A model generated the notes under the pieces. It was given only the letters and a program-made list of their open reading frames with translations, was not told where the DNA came from and did no database searches. A stretch of DNA of 64,000 nt, taken from contig NZ_JACHMH010000001.1 of the NCBI RefSeq assembly GCF_014204915.1, positions 8,395,501 through 8,459,500 on the forward strand, written 5' to 3'. The position numbers and the translations under genes are program-made. This DNA is from Crossiella cryophila (lineage in GTDB: Bacteria; Actinomycetota; Actinomycetes; Mycobacteriales; Pseudonocardiaceae). Positions 31,862-39,777 of this stretch are shown here, in pieces; the stretch's first letter is position 1, and every line of letters begins with the position of its first letter.

Positions 31862-32773
31862 ATGTCCCAGCACCAGCCCAGTGATCTGCCGCCGTACCGC
31901 GCGGTGCTCGTGGTCGACATCAAGGACTACAGCGGTTACCAGGGCGTCGAGCACCAGTCGCTGAGCGAACAGGTGCCGGAGATCCTGGCCGCCACCTTCG
32001 CCCGCATCGGCCGCCCAGAGGTGTGGGACGAGAAGAGCTTCCACGACAGCACCGGCGACGGCTACGCCGTGGGCCTGGACCCGCGGCGGCTGCCCCTGCT
32101 GATCGATCCGTTCCTGACCGGGCTGCAGCAGGAGCTGGCCCACCGGCACGAGCTGGCCACCGGCACGGCCGCCCACAACCCGGTGCGCATGCGGGTCAGC
32201 CTCAGCGTCGGCCCGCTCACCGACACCGGCCACAACCTGCTGGGCGACGGCAAGGGCACACACCGGGTCGAGGCGCACCGCCTGGTGGACGCGCCCGCGG
32301 TGAAGGAGCTGCTGGAACGGACCAACCCGACGCTCACCTTCGTGGCCGCGATCCTGTCCGAGCGGGTGTTCCAGGACGCGGTCGCGACCGGCTACACCGG
32401 AGTGGACGCCAGCGAGTTCACCCCGGCCGAGGTGCGGATCAAGCAGTACCAGGGCACCGCCTACCTGTATCTGTCTCGGGCCTCGGGCGATGCCCTGGCC
32501 AACGGCCTGGTCCCCGGGACAGCACCGGTGGCCCCGCCAGCGGCGGCCCCGGTCGACCCGCCCGCTCCCGCCGCGGAGGGGAACCGGAGCCGCGGCGGCA
32601 TGGGCGATCTGCACGAGGTCAGCGGCACGATCATCGCGGGCAACGACGGCTCGGTGCAGACCGGCGACGGCCAGCAGATCATCGGGGATCCCGGCCTGGC
32701 GGTGCACAACTCCGAGTTCACCGGGGGCATCCACCAGTCCGCGCCGCGCCGGAAGCGGGGGCGGCGACCGTGA
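31862..32773 (+). CDS. Class III nucleotidyl-cyclase-like protein with C-terminal Gly-rich tag
   Basis: 303 residues. The cyclase-like domain is about 1-205: Asp19 in VLVVDIKDYSGY and Asp66 in DSTGDGYAVGLD are at the two metal positions, RVSLSVGPLTDT follows, and HRVEAHRLVDA keeps an Arg at the transition-state helix. It therefore looks more likely to be active than its neighbour, though the purine-selecting residues cannot be assigned by eye. A Pro/Ala linker (208-242) leads to RGGMGDLHEVSG at 244-255 and AGNDGSVQTGDG, a tag repeated at the start of the next protein. The ATG has CGGAG upstream; the stop overlaps the NTPase start as GTGA. Confidence 0.65.
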   Translation: MSQHQPSDLPPYRAVLVVDIKDYSGYQGVEHQSLSEQVPEILAATFARIGRPEVWDEKSFHDSTGDGYAVGLDPRRLPLLIDPFLTGLQQELAHRHELATGTAAHNPVRMRVSLSVGPLTDTGHNLLGDGKGTHRVEAHRLVDAPAVKELLERTNPTLTFVAAILSERVFQDAVATGYTGVDASEFTPAEVRIKQYQGTAYLYLSRASGDALANGLVPGTAPVAPPAAAPVDPPAPAAEGNRSRGGMGDLHEVSGTIIAGNDGSVQTGDGQQIIGDPGLAVHNSEFTGGIHQSAPRRKRGRRP

Positions 32774-32891
32774 CCGAGCCGTCCTTCGCGGACCGCGGCC
32801 GGGGCGGCATGGGCGACCTGCACGAGGTCAGCGGCCAGGTGCTGGCGGGCAACGACGGTCCCGTGCAGACCGGTAGCGGCATCCAGATCAT
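32591..32891 (+). repeat. Duplicated tag-coding segment, two copies 210 bp apart
   Basis: Copy 1 at about 32591-32680 (3' end of the cyclase-like gene) and copy 2 at about 32801-32891 (5' end of the NTPase gene) are close to identical at DNA level. Both encode RGGMGDLHEVSG-x4-AGNDG-x-VQTG-x-G-xQII. The copies straddle the gene junction. Confidence 0.8.
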
Positions 32892-34821
32892 CACCTACAA
32901 CCAGTTCCGCGAGGAACTGGACGACCGGCAGTCTCAGCGGATCCGCTGGGTATCGGCGGAGCAGGTGACCTGGTTGCGGGACCGTTTCGTCGAACCGAGG
33001 GGTTTCGGCGAGGCGGCCGGTCGGCTGGACCGCGGGCGGACCGTGTTCGTGCACGGCTCCCCCGGGTCCGGCCGCCGGACCGCGGCGATCATGCTGCTCG
33101 CCGATGTGGCTGTGGCCGGTGAGATCCGGGAGATCTCCGTGGTGCCCGGCGACGCGGCCGTGTTCGACCCCATGGATGTCGGCGAGACCGAACGACTCCT
33201 GCTCGATCTGTCTACTTTGGACGGACCCGATTTCGCCGGGGCGGGCGAGCTGCTCGGCGTGCTCACCGGCCAGGTCCGGCAGCGGCACGGCGCGCTGGCC
33301 GTGGTGCTCCCGGAACGTGGCACGGCCAGGGTGGACGACTGGTTCCGGGAGTCGCTGGCCGCGGTGGCCCTCGACTCCCACCACCGGAGGCTGGTGCTGG
33401 AGCGCCACCTGCGTGAGAACGGGATCGCCGTCACCCCCGCCGATCTCGACGATCCCCGGCTCGACGTGGTGCTCCGGGCGGACCCCGCCGCCGAACTGGC
33501 CCGGCTGGCCGACCTGCTGACCACCGAGCGGCCCCGGCACCAGGACTTCGCGGACACGGTGGAGACCGCACTGGCGGCCTATCGGAACTGGGCGGAGGAA
33601 CTGACCCAGCGATTCAAGGACAACACCGATCCGCGCTGGCGGGCCTTGATCGTGGCCGCGGCGTTGCTGGAGGGGACCCGTCTGGAAGCAGTGCACCACG
33701 CGTGCGCGAGGCTGCTCGAGCACGCGGGTGATCCGGTCTCGGTGGAACACCCGCTGGCCGCCGAGCCCCTGACGCACCGGCTGACCCTGGTCGGCGCGCA
33801 GGTGGTGGCCGGCCGGGTGCGGTTCACCAAACTGGCCTACGGCGAAGCGGTACTGAACCACGTGTGGCGGGAGCTGCCGGGTCTACGGGAGCTGCTCACC
33901 CGCTGGGTCGAACAGTTGCCCACGGCGCCGCGCACCATGATGTCCGCCGCCGACCGGCGCGGCATGGCCGACCGGTTCACCGAGCTGACCCTCAACTCCG
34001 GCGAGCGCACCGATCTGCGGTGGCTCACCCGGCACTGGGCGGACTCCACCAATCCCAGGGTGGTGCCGCTGGCGCTGAGCACACTCCGGCTGTCGGTGTT
34101 CGATCGCGCTTCCGGCGGCTACTTCCGGCAGATGCTCGCCGACTGGTCCCGGACGACCGGCGGTTCGGCCAACCGGGCCAGAATGATCATCACCGCCTGT
34201 ACCGAGTTGCTGAACGAGTCCCACCAGCCACTCGCCCTGTCCATGCTGCAGAACCTGTTGGCGCACCACGATCCCGCGGTGGTCGCCGACGCGCGCGCGG
34301 CGCTACTGGAGCTGGCTTTCACGACCAGTGCCCGGTTCTCGGTCCTCCGACGGGTCACCGAGGCGATGGCCCGTGGCGACGCGGTACCGGCCAACTCCTC
34401 GGTGTTCCACGCGCTGACCGCCCCACGGGAACTGTTCGCCCCGGACGGCGTCTCGGTGCCGTTGTGGTCGACACCAGGCATTCGGGACCTGCTGCACACC
34501 GGCTGGCGGGCCACGTTCGGACAAGGCATCACCGTCGAGGCCGTGACAGCCGTGCGGGCATGGCTTCGACTGGTGGATGGCTCCATTGTGGATGGTGACA
34601 AGGTGCCGGTCCTGGTGCGGCTGCTGGTGGATGCCTGCGAGGGCGACTACCGGCTGCTGGCCGTGTTGCGCCTTATCGCCGCCGACTGGGTGGGCGACGA
34701 GACGGAGCAGATCCCGGCCAACCAACGGGATTGGGTGCTGGCCTGGGTGGACGACAAGATCGAGGACGCGCAGGACGAAGCCTGGACGCGGATCCGTGAA
34801 GAGGGGAATGTCAGTGGTTGA
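32770..34821 (+). CDS. P-loop NTPase (STAND-like) with N-terminal Gly-rich tag
   Basis: 683 residues. The tag RGGMGDLHEVSG lies at 11-22, shared with the preceding protein. The P-loop at 96-104 is GSPGSGRRT, with Arg at the position of the Walker A Lys. A possible Walker B is LAVVLPE. A helical region with a winged-helix-like part (RWRALIVAAALLEGTRLEAV, in part) follows, then a long helical repeat region to the C-terminus. The layout resembles signal-transduction NTPases of multicellular bacteria used in conflict systems, but no nuclease, protease or pore domain is recognisable. The GTG overlaps the upstream stop by 4 bp. Confidence 0.6.
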   Translation: MTEPSFADRGRGGMGDLHEVSGQVLAGNDGPVQTGSGIQIITYNQFREELDDRQSQRIRWVSAEQVTWLRDRFVEPRGFGEAAGRLDRGRTVFVHGSPGSGRRTAAIMLLADVAVAGEIREISVVPGDAAVFDPMDVGETERLLLDLSTLDGPDFAGAGELLGVLTGQVRQRHGALAVVLPERGTARVDDWFRESLAAVALDSHHRRLVLERHLRENGIAVTPADLDDPRLDVVLRADPAAELARLADLLTTERPRHQDFADTVETALAAYRNWAEELTQRFKDNTDPRWRALIVAAALLEGTRLEAVHHACARLLEHAGDPVSVEHPLAAEPLTHRLTLVGAQVVAGRVRFTKLAYGEAVLNHVWRELPGLRELLTRWVEQLPTAPRTMMSAADRRGMADRFTELTLNSGERTDLRWLTRHWADSTNPRVVPLALSTLRLSVFDRASGGYFRQMLADWSRTTGGSANRARMIITACTELLNESHQPLALSMLQNLLAHHDPAVVADARAALLELAFTTSARFSVLRRVTEAMARGDAVPANSSVFHALTAPRELFAPDGVSVPLWSTPGIRDLLHTGWRATFGQGITVEAVTAVRAWLRLVDGSIVDGDKVPVLVRLLVDACEGDYRLLAVLRLIAADWVGDETEQIPANQRDWVLAWVDDKIEDAQDEAWTRIREEGNVSG

Positions 34822-35650
34822 GCCAGTCCGTCCCGGTGAGCCGCAGGGGTGTCTCGGTCAGCTCACGGCCTGGATGCGCAAGGCGGGTCAGCAGTTGCCA
34901 CCGCCGGAGCCGCCGAACCCGGTGCGGCTGATCGAGGTCAGGGACTGGCAGGTGCGCAGTTCCGTGCAGGGCGTCGACTTCCTGCTGACCTGCGAGATCT
35001 TCTGGCAGGTGTTGCCGGGCAAGAGCTTCCACCCGGATCTGGAGGGGATCGCGCGACACGCGATCCTGCAACGGGTGAGCGCGGTGACCGCCAACGGGTA
35101 CCCGGGCCATCACGTATCACTGCAGATCCGGCTGAACGCCGAACTCGGCGAATCCATGGTGGACCCGACCGGACGGATCGCGGCTCGCGCCGAATCGCTG
35201 ACCCTGGCCATCGCCGACGGCACCCTGGAACGGATGCAGCGGTACAAGGATCTGTTGCTGGCCAAGGCGGTCTGGGATCTGGAGTCCCAGTTGGAGCGCG
35301 ACCGCAGCCGCTACTTCCAGCAGGAGGTGCTGCGCGACACCAGTGCGGCCGCCGCCTGGTGGCTGGCCAGGAACCCGGATCGCACCGAAGCTGCCCCGGA
35401 CATGGTCGAGCACCTCGGCCAGTGGGTGCGCGCGGCCAACGGCGCCGCCCACCCCGGGCCGTCACCGGCCGGGCCGCCGCTCACGACCGCGGTCGTCGAG
35501 ATGGCCGCGGACATGGACGAGGCGAGCCGCGAGCTGTTCGTCAACCACCTGGTCCGCTTCCTCGACCAATACGGGCGGAGCACCGCGAGCGCCGAACTGC
35601 GGCAGTCGCTGTTACGGCCCGCGAACGGCCGCCACGCTCCGCCACAGTGA
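34814..35650 (+). CDS. Unknown protein, paralogue of the gene at 35768
   Basis: 278 residues, not recognised with confidence. About 40-130 is a beta-rich segment (RLIEVRDWQVRSSVQGVDFLL, in part). A charged helix follows (QRYKDLLLAKAVWDLESQLERDRSRYFQQEVLRD, in part) and then AAAAWWLARNPD, also found in the paralogue as TAVAWWLARHPD. The beta-plus-long-helix order recalls SPFH/band-7-like folds, but this is a weak impression. The GTG at 34814 has GAGGGGA 7 bp upstream and overlaps the NTPase stop by 8 bp; an ATG at 34808 is an alternative. Coupled translation suggests it acts with the NTPase. Confidence 0.5.
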   Translation: MVEPVRPGEPQGCLGQLTAWMRKAGQQLPPPEPPNPVRLIEVRDWQVRSSVQGVDFLLTCEIFWQVLPGKSFHPDLEGIARHAILQRVSAVTANGYPGHHVSLQIRLNAELGESMVDPTGRIAARAESLTLAIADGTLERMQRYKDLLLAKAVWDLESQLERDRSRYFQQEVLRDTSAAAAWWLARNPDRTEAAPDMVEHLGQWVRAANGAAHPGPSPAGPPLTTAVVEMAADMDEASRELFVNHLVRFLDQYGRSTASAELRQSLLRPANGRHAPPQ

Positions 35651-35690
35651 GGCCGTTCTCACGCTGGCATCCGGGTTAGGCGACCCCCTG

Positions 35691-35706
35691 CGTGACAAAA
35701 GTCACG
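35691..35706. promoter_or_regulatory. Crp/Fnr-type site 3
   Basis: CGTGACAAAAGTCACG, a perfect 16-bp palindrome of the form NGTGA-N6-TCACG. It lies 62 bp upstream of the last gene of the locus. Confidence 0.65.
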
Positions 35707-35767
35707 TTCACCAGGCGTGCGGCCCTCCACACTGCTCCGGCGGGTCCATTGCCAAGGAGGGTCGTAC

Positions 35768-36550
35768 ATGACCGGATCCACACCGGTGCGGCGGACGGTC
35801 GGACCGTTCGCCGGGGTGGGCACCTGGTGGCGTTCCCGCCAGCTGCAGAAGGAGATCGGCGCTGCCGCCGTGACCCCGGCGGCCAGTCCGGCCGCGGTGT
35901 CGCGGTATGAGGTCGCCGCCTGCCGGGTGCCCAGTTCGACCGCGGAGTTCGCGTTCAGCTTCTCCTGCGTGGTGCGCTGGCGTCTGGTCACCGCGGACGG
36001 GCCCCGGCATCCGAATCCGGCCGGGGTGGCGGTGAACGCGGTGCTGCACCGGGCGATGGCCATCACCGGGGTCGCGGAGCTGACCGACGGGGAGCGGGTC
36101 AACGCCGAACTCGCCGCCGAACTCGGCACGCCCAAGGCCGATCCGGGTGGCTGGGTGCAGGGCTGGGCCGAGGACATCGGACTGTCCGCCGACGCCGAGG
36201 ACCTGACCCTGGTCGGGCAGTTACAACGGCTGCGCCGCAAGCGGTTGGCCTGGGCGGCGGAGCGGGAATGGGAATGTGATCAGCGGCAGTATCTGACCGA
36301 CAGTGTGCTTCGCGACCCCGGTACGGCGGTCGCGTGGTGGCTGGCCCGCCACCCGGACGAGATCGAGGAAGCCGTCCGGTTGGTGGGCCCGCTGGCCAGA
36401 CTGGTGTCCGCCGTGCACCAGAGCGAGATCCACCCGCTCTACCGCGAGTTCGAGCCCCGCCACCAGCTCCCGGGCCCGCGGCCTCAGGACGGTTCCGGTC
36501 CCTCGCCGATCACCGGCGGCGGGACCGTGGGCAGGTCGTCCAGCCCGTAG
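35768..36550 (+). CDS. Unknown protein, paralogue of the gene at 34814
   Basis: 260 residues. It shares with the preceding protein the beta-rich first half (EFAFSFSCVVRWRLVTADG), the charged helix (RRKRLAWAAEREWECDQRQYLTDSVLRD, in part) and AVAWWLARHPDEIEEA. The N-terminus has a basic patch (WWRSRQLQKEIG). The ATG at 35768 has AAGGAGG 7 bp upstream. It has its own Crp-type site, so it can be expressed apart from the NTPase operon. Its last 67 bp overlap the convergent PPE-like gene. No function assigned. Confidence 0.5.
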   Translation: MTGSTPVRRTVGPFAGVGTWWRSRQLQKEIGAAAVTPAASPAAVSRYEVAACRVPSSTAEFAFSFSCVVRWRLVTADGPRHPNPAGVAVNAVLHRAMAITGVAELTDGERVNAELAAELGTPKADPGGWVQGWAEDIGLSADAEDLTLVGQLQRLRRKRLAWAAEREWECDQRQYLTDSVLRDPGTAVAWWLARHPDEIEEAVRLVGPLARLVSAVHQSEIHPLYREFEPRHQLPGPRPQDGSGPSPITGGGTVGRSSSP

Positions 36551-37665
36551 ATCTCGTCGCTGAGCCTGCGGTACCTGGGGGTGTGTTCGACGTCGTCCTC
36601 CCGCCGGGTGCCGGGGGTCGGTGGCACTGGGAGCGGCGAAGCCCCTGGGGCGCCTGGTTTTCCGGGCGCACTGGGGGTCGCGCGCTGGGTTGGGGTGGTG
36701 GTCGGGGCCGGGGTTCGAGGTGTCGCCGACCGGTGGCCTGGGCCGCCCTGAACGCCGGGAATCCCTGGTGTGGCAAAGAATCCGGTGCTGGAGCCGCCGA
36801 AACCGTTGCTGACACCGGCTGTCGTGCCGCCGGGGATCGGTGGTTCCGGGCGGAATGCGGGCGGGGCACTGGTCTGTGGGCGGGTGGCGTCGGCTGGCCT
36901 GGTTGGGTCGGCCGGGTCCGCAGGGTTGACTGGGTCCGCGGGATTGGCTGGGAGAGCGGGGTTTCCGGGATCGGCGGGGTTCGCGCCGGTGGGTGGCTGG
37001 GTGCGGGCGGGGTCCTCGGTGACGCGGGTGGGTGGGTCGATGGTGGGTGGTTCCCGGCGACCGCGGTCGCGGTCGCGACCGCCGGGTGGTGTCGGGGGCG
37101 GAGCGGTGTGCACCGCCTCGACCGCGATCCGCGGTGGGTCGGGTAACGCGGGCACCGATTCGGCCTGGGCCCTGGCCGCGGTCTCGAAGGCGTACAGCGC
37201 GCGGTTGGCCGCGTCGTCGCGGGCCCGGTTGGCCTCGAGCTGCTCGTGCATGTCCTGCTGGATCTGCAGCAGCGCCAAGGGGTTGAACGCCTCGGTCAGG
37301 CCGGGCCCGCACACCGGCTGGGCCGATTCGATCTTCGGTTTGGTCTCGGCGAAGTCGACGCCGTGCGCGGACACGCCCGCCAGGTTGGACTGGGCCGCGG
37401 TCATCGCGCCCATCGCCCAGTCCAGGGACGGGCGGGCCGCGTCGAACAGGGCGGTGGCCGCCGCGCCGTGCCAGTCCAGGCCCAGCCCGGTCAGTGCCCT
37501 GGCCACCCGGTCCCGGCAGCGTTCCGCGGCCTCGTGCACCGCCCGCAACGCCTCCGCGGGCGGGTGCACCGCGCCGCTGCCAGCGCCCTGCTGCATCCAG
37601 TCGTACTTCACCTCCAGCGGATAGCCCTCGAACCGGTTGTGCCGTATCCGTGGCCCCTCACTCAT
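36484..37665 (-). CDS. PPE/WXG-superfamily-like protein with long Pro-rich tail
   Basis: 393 residues. The N-terminal about 165 residues are helical with LGLDWHGAAATALFDA (a WxG-like turn) and match PPE/WXG-type type VII secretion substrates. The rest is a low-complexity tail with NPADPGNPALPANPADP-type repeats and a charged end. The ATG is at 37665. It is followed upstream by a DUF3558 lipoprotein and a WXG-like gene on the same strand, a cassette seen in Pseudonocardiales. No ESX ATPase or membrane component is nearby. Confidence 0.7.
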   Translation of the reverse strand: MSEGPRIRHNRFEGYPLEVKYDWMQQGAGSGAVHPPAEALRAVHEAAERCRDRVARALTGLGLDWHGAAATALFDAARPSLDWAMGAMTAAQSNLAGVSAHGVDFAETKPKIESAQPVCGPGLTEAFNPLALLQIQQDMHEQLEANRARDDAANRALYAFETAARAQAESVPALPDPPRIAVEAVHTAPPPTPPGGRDRDRGRREPPTIDPPTRVTEDPARTQPPTGANPADPGNPALPANPADPVNPADPADPTRPADATRPQTSAPPAFRPEPPIPGGTTAGVSNGFGGSSTGFFATPGIPGVQGGPGHRSATPRTPAPTTTPTQRATPSAPGKPGAPGASPLPVPPTPGTRREDDVEHTPRYRRLSDEIYGLDDLPTVPPPVIGEGPEPS

Positions 37666-37681
37666 CCCCCGCCCCCTTCGT

Positions 37682-38278
37682 TCATCGTCTGCCGCGCAGC
37701 TCCACCAGGTTCCGGATGGCCAGCTCGGCCATGGCCATCGCGCGCCCGCACAGTTCGGCCGCGGTCAGCGGCACCGGGTGGGTGTCGTAGGAGTACTGGA
37801 TCCCCAGCCGTTGCCCGTCGGCCACGCTGACGTCGACGAAGCAGCCGCGGTCGTCGGTTCGCCGCCGGTTCTGCACCGCGGGGAACCCGGCCACCCGCAC
37901 CACCTGGACCTCCAGGTTGGTCTCCCCCGGCCGCAGCCAGACGTCCGCGCCCTCCTGGGTCACCGGCGTCACCCGGTAGGCATAGCGCGGCTTCTCCAGC
38001 GACCGGGAGAACCGGCAGCCCCGGTTGTCGAACCGGTCCCCCGCCTCCGCGGGCATCACGTAGTCGACCCCGAGGTCCTTCTGCTGCGCCGCGGTGAGCA
38101 GGGAGCAGACCTGCTCCCCGGCGAAGCCGTCGAGGCGGATCTCACTGGGCCGCGCGGACACCTGCGCCCTGGCCGCCGCGTTCGCCGCCGCCTCGTCCAT
38201 GGCCACCGGCGAACCGGGCACCGCGCACCCGGCGAGGAAGAGCAGCATCGCCATTCCCAGTGCGGGTTTCCGGTTCAT
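37682..38278 (-). CDS. DUF3558-type lipoprotein
   Basis: 198 residues. A lipoprotein signal with lipobox LAGC (lipidated Cys18) is followed by a mature part with paired cysteines (VCSLLTAAQ, NRGCRF, DRGCFVDV, ELCGRAM), the DUF3558 pattern: VCSLLTAAQQKDLG near the start and a QLGIQYSYDT-like segment near the end. Anchored outside the membrane; function unknown. The ATG overlaps the WXG-like gene stop by 4 bp. Confidence 0.78.
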   Translation of the reverse strand: MNRKPALGMAMLLFLAGCAVPGSPVAMDEAAANAAARAQVSARPSEIRLDGFAGEQVCSLLTAAQQKDLGVDYVMPAEAGDRFDNRGCRFSRSLEKPRYAYRVTPVTQEGADVWLRPGETNLEVQVVRVAGFPAVQNRRRTDDRGCFVDVSVADGQRLGIQYSYDTHPVPLTAAELCGRAMAMAELAIRNLVELRGRR

Positions 38279-38604
38279 GGCCGATACCGCGCCAGCGATT
38301 CGGCGATATCGGATTCGGTGAATCCGTAGGTCTCGGCGGCGACCCGGAGTTCCACCGCCGCGTCCAGCAGGGTCTGGCTGTACTTCAGGTACTGCCGATA
38401 GATCGAATCCGGCGCCTGGACGAACTTCCAGCTGAACACCTCGGCGGTGTCCCGGCTGACCGGATCACCACCGCAGGGCCGCAGCCGGAGATCGTCCTGC
38501 AACTCCTCCAGCCGGTCCCGCAGCCACTCGCCCTCCCTGCGCAGCACCGCGTAGGCGGCGAGCACCTGTTCCCTGGTGACCCGTACCCGATCATCCAGCC
38601 CCAC
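38275..38604 (-). CDS. Small WXG100/ESX-like helical protein
   Basis: 109 residues, all-helical in appearance: a first helix (EQVLAAYAVLRREGEWLRDRL, in part), a break at CGGDPVSRDTAEVFSWKFV, then a second helix (SIYRQYLKYSQTLLDAAVELR, in part). Length and helical hairpin suit a WXG100-like secreted partner, though the W-x-G turn itself is not clear. The GTG at 38604 starts the three-gene PPE-like/DUF3558 operon. Confidence 0.6.
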   Translation of the reverse strand: MGLDDRVRVTREQVLAAYAVLRREGEWLRDRLEELQDDLRLRPCGGDPVSRDTAEVFSWKFVQAPDSIYRQYLKYSQTLLDAAVELRVAAETYGFTESDIAESLARYRP

Positions 38605-38712
38605 GACTACCCCCCGATTCCCACACTTAACGATCAGTAACCGTGAATGAGGAAAGCGGGTGCCACCGTGACTATTCGCACACAGCTCCGGACCTTCACC
38701 CGGATGTTTGAA

Positions 38713-39534
38713 TCAGGCGGAAAAATTGCTTGTGTCCGCCTGCAATTTGCCACCGTTGGCCGGAATTCTGTGCGCCCACCAGCCTAGTGCCACCACCGCC
38801 ATTACCTCGGTGAAAGCGAGGAGGCGTTCCCACAGGCCGAGCGGGAAGATCTCCCACCAGGCCACGCCCAGCGGTCCGTAGTAGGCGATCACCGCGATCA
38901 GCGGCGGGAACCACAGCAGCGACACCAGGCCCAGCCACCACACCGTCCTGGCGAAGCCGCGCGCGGCCGCCTCCCGCAGCCAGGGCCTGGCCAGCAGCAG
39001 GGCCGCGATCGGCAGGCCGAGGAAGGCCAGCGCGCTGCCGATCCGGTGGATGTCACCGCTCATGCTCGGCCCGACCGACCAGTCGTGTTTGGGGAAGAGC
39101 ACCACGATCACCAGGCCCACCACCCACAGCCCGAGGAACACCGTGGCGGGCGCGGCCGGGCGGGTAACCCCCTTGCGCACCAGGCCGACCAGGATCACCG
39201 CCGAGCCCGCGGCCAGGATCAGCAGGGCCAGGTCGAAGACCCAGCGGGCGTCGGTGAGCGCGTAGTGGCTGATGGTGCGGCGCAGCGGGGCGGAGCTGGG
39301 CAGCAGATCGAGCAGGCCGACCAGGGCGATCCCGGCCAGCACCAGCACGGTGCCGAGCGGGGCGGCGGCGCCCAGTACCCGTTCGGGGAAGGGTCTGGGC
39401 GCCGCCGCGACGGCGGTGCGGGCCGGTTCCGCCTGGGTTGGGGGAACCTCGGGAACCAGCACGGGCACCTCCGCGGCAGGGCGCCGGGGTCTGCACTCCG
39501 CCGGCGCCAGGTCGTTGTGATCTTCTGCCCACAC
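38713..39534 (-). CDS. DUF998-family membrane protein
   Basis: About 273 residues with six hydrophobic segments: LGTVLVLAGIALVGLLDLLP, WVFDLALLILAAGSAVILVG, TVFLGLWVVGLVIVVLFP, ALAFLGLPIAALLLA, WLGLVSLLWFPPLIAVIAYY, LLAFTEVMAVVALGWWA. The DUF998 hallmark DISHYA-like motif appears as RTISHYALTDARW. Function unknown. The start is uncertain: GTG 39534 is used; starts nearer the first helix are possible, and the frame is open to 39630. Confidence 0.65.
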   Translation of the reverse strand: MWAEDHNDLAPAECRPRRPAAEVPVLVPEVPPTQAEPARTAVAAAPRPFPERVLGAAAPLGTVLVLAGIALVGLLDLLPSSAPLRRTISHYALTDARWVFDLALLILAAGSAVILVGLVRKGVTRPAAPATVFLGLWVVGLVIVVLFPKHDWSVGPSMSGDIHRIGSALAFLGLPIAALLLARPWLREAAARGFARTVWWLGLVSLLWFPPLIAVIAYYGPLGVAWWEIFPLGLWERLLAFTEVMAVVALGWWAHRIPANGGKLQADTSNFSA

Positions 39535-39739
39535 AACGCGGGGGCGGGTGGCGCACGTTCCCACTCGCGGCTGTCGACATCCTGAAGACAGCTCCGGGTT
39601 CTGCCGACTTGAGGGTGCCCAAAGCCACAACCCGGATGGAGCAGCGCCGCGACCAGGGCGTTCAGCCCAGCAACCGATTACCTATACACAAGGGTTTCGA
39701 AATGCGGGTTAATCGATCTCACGACGCAACGTCGACGGG

Positions 39740-39769
39740 TTGGCCACACACAGTCAGATGTCCTAGCGT
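39740..39769 (+). promoter_or_regulatory. Promoter of the GcvH-like gene (leaderless)
   Basis: TTGGCC (39740-39745), 18 bp, TAGCGT (39764-39769); the ATG begins 8 bp later, so the transcript is probably leaderless. Confidence 0.5.
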
Positions 39770-39777
39770 CACTCGGC

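Noticed and set aside
30359-36550. Assignment of the cyclase locus as a Pycsar or CBASS system
   Set aside because: Those systems pair a cyclase or CD-NTase with a recognisable membrane, nuclease or phospholipase effector; none is visible here, and the receptor is a transcription factor.
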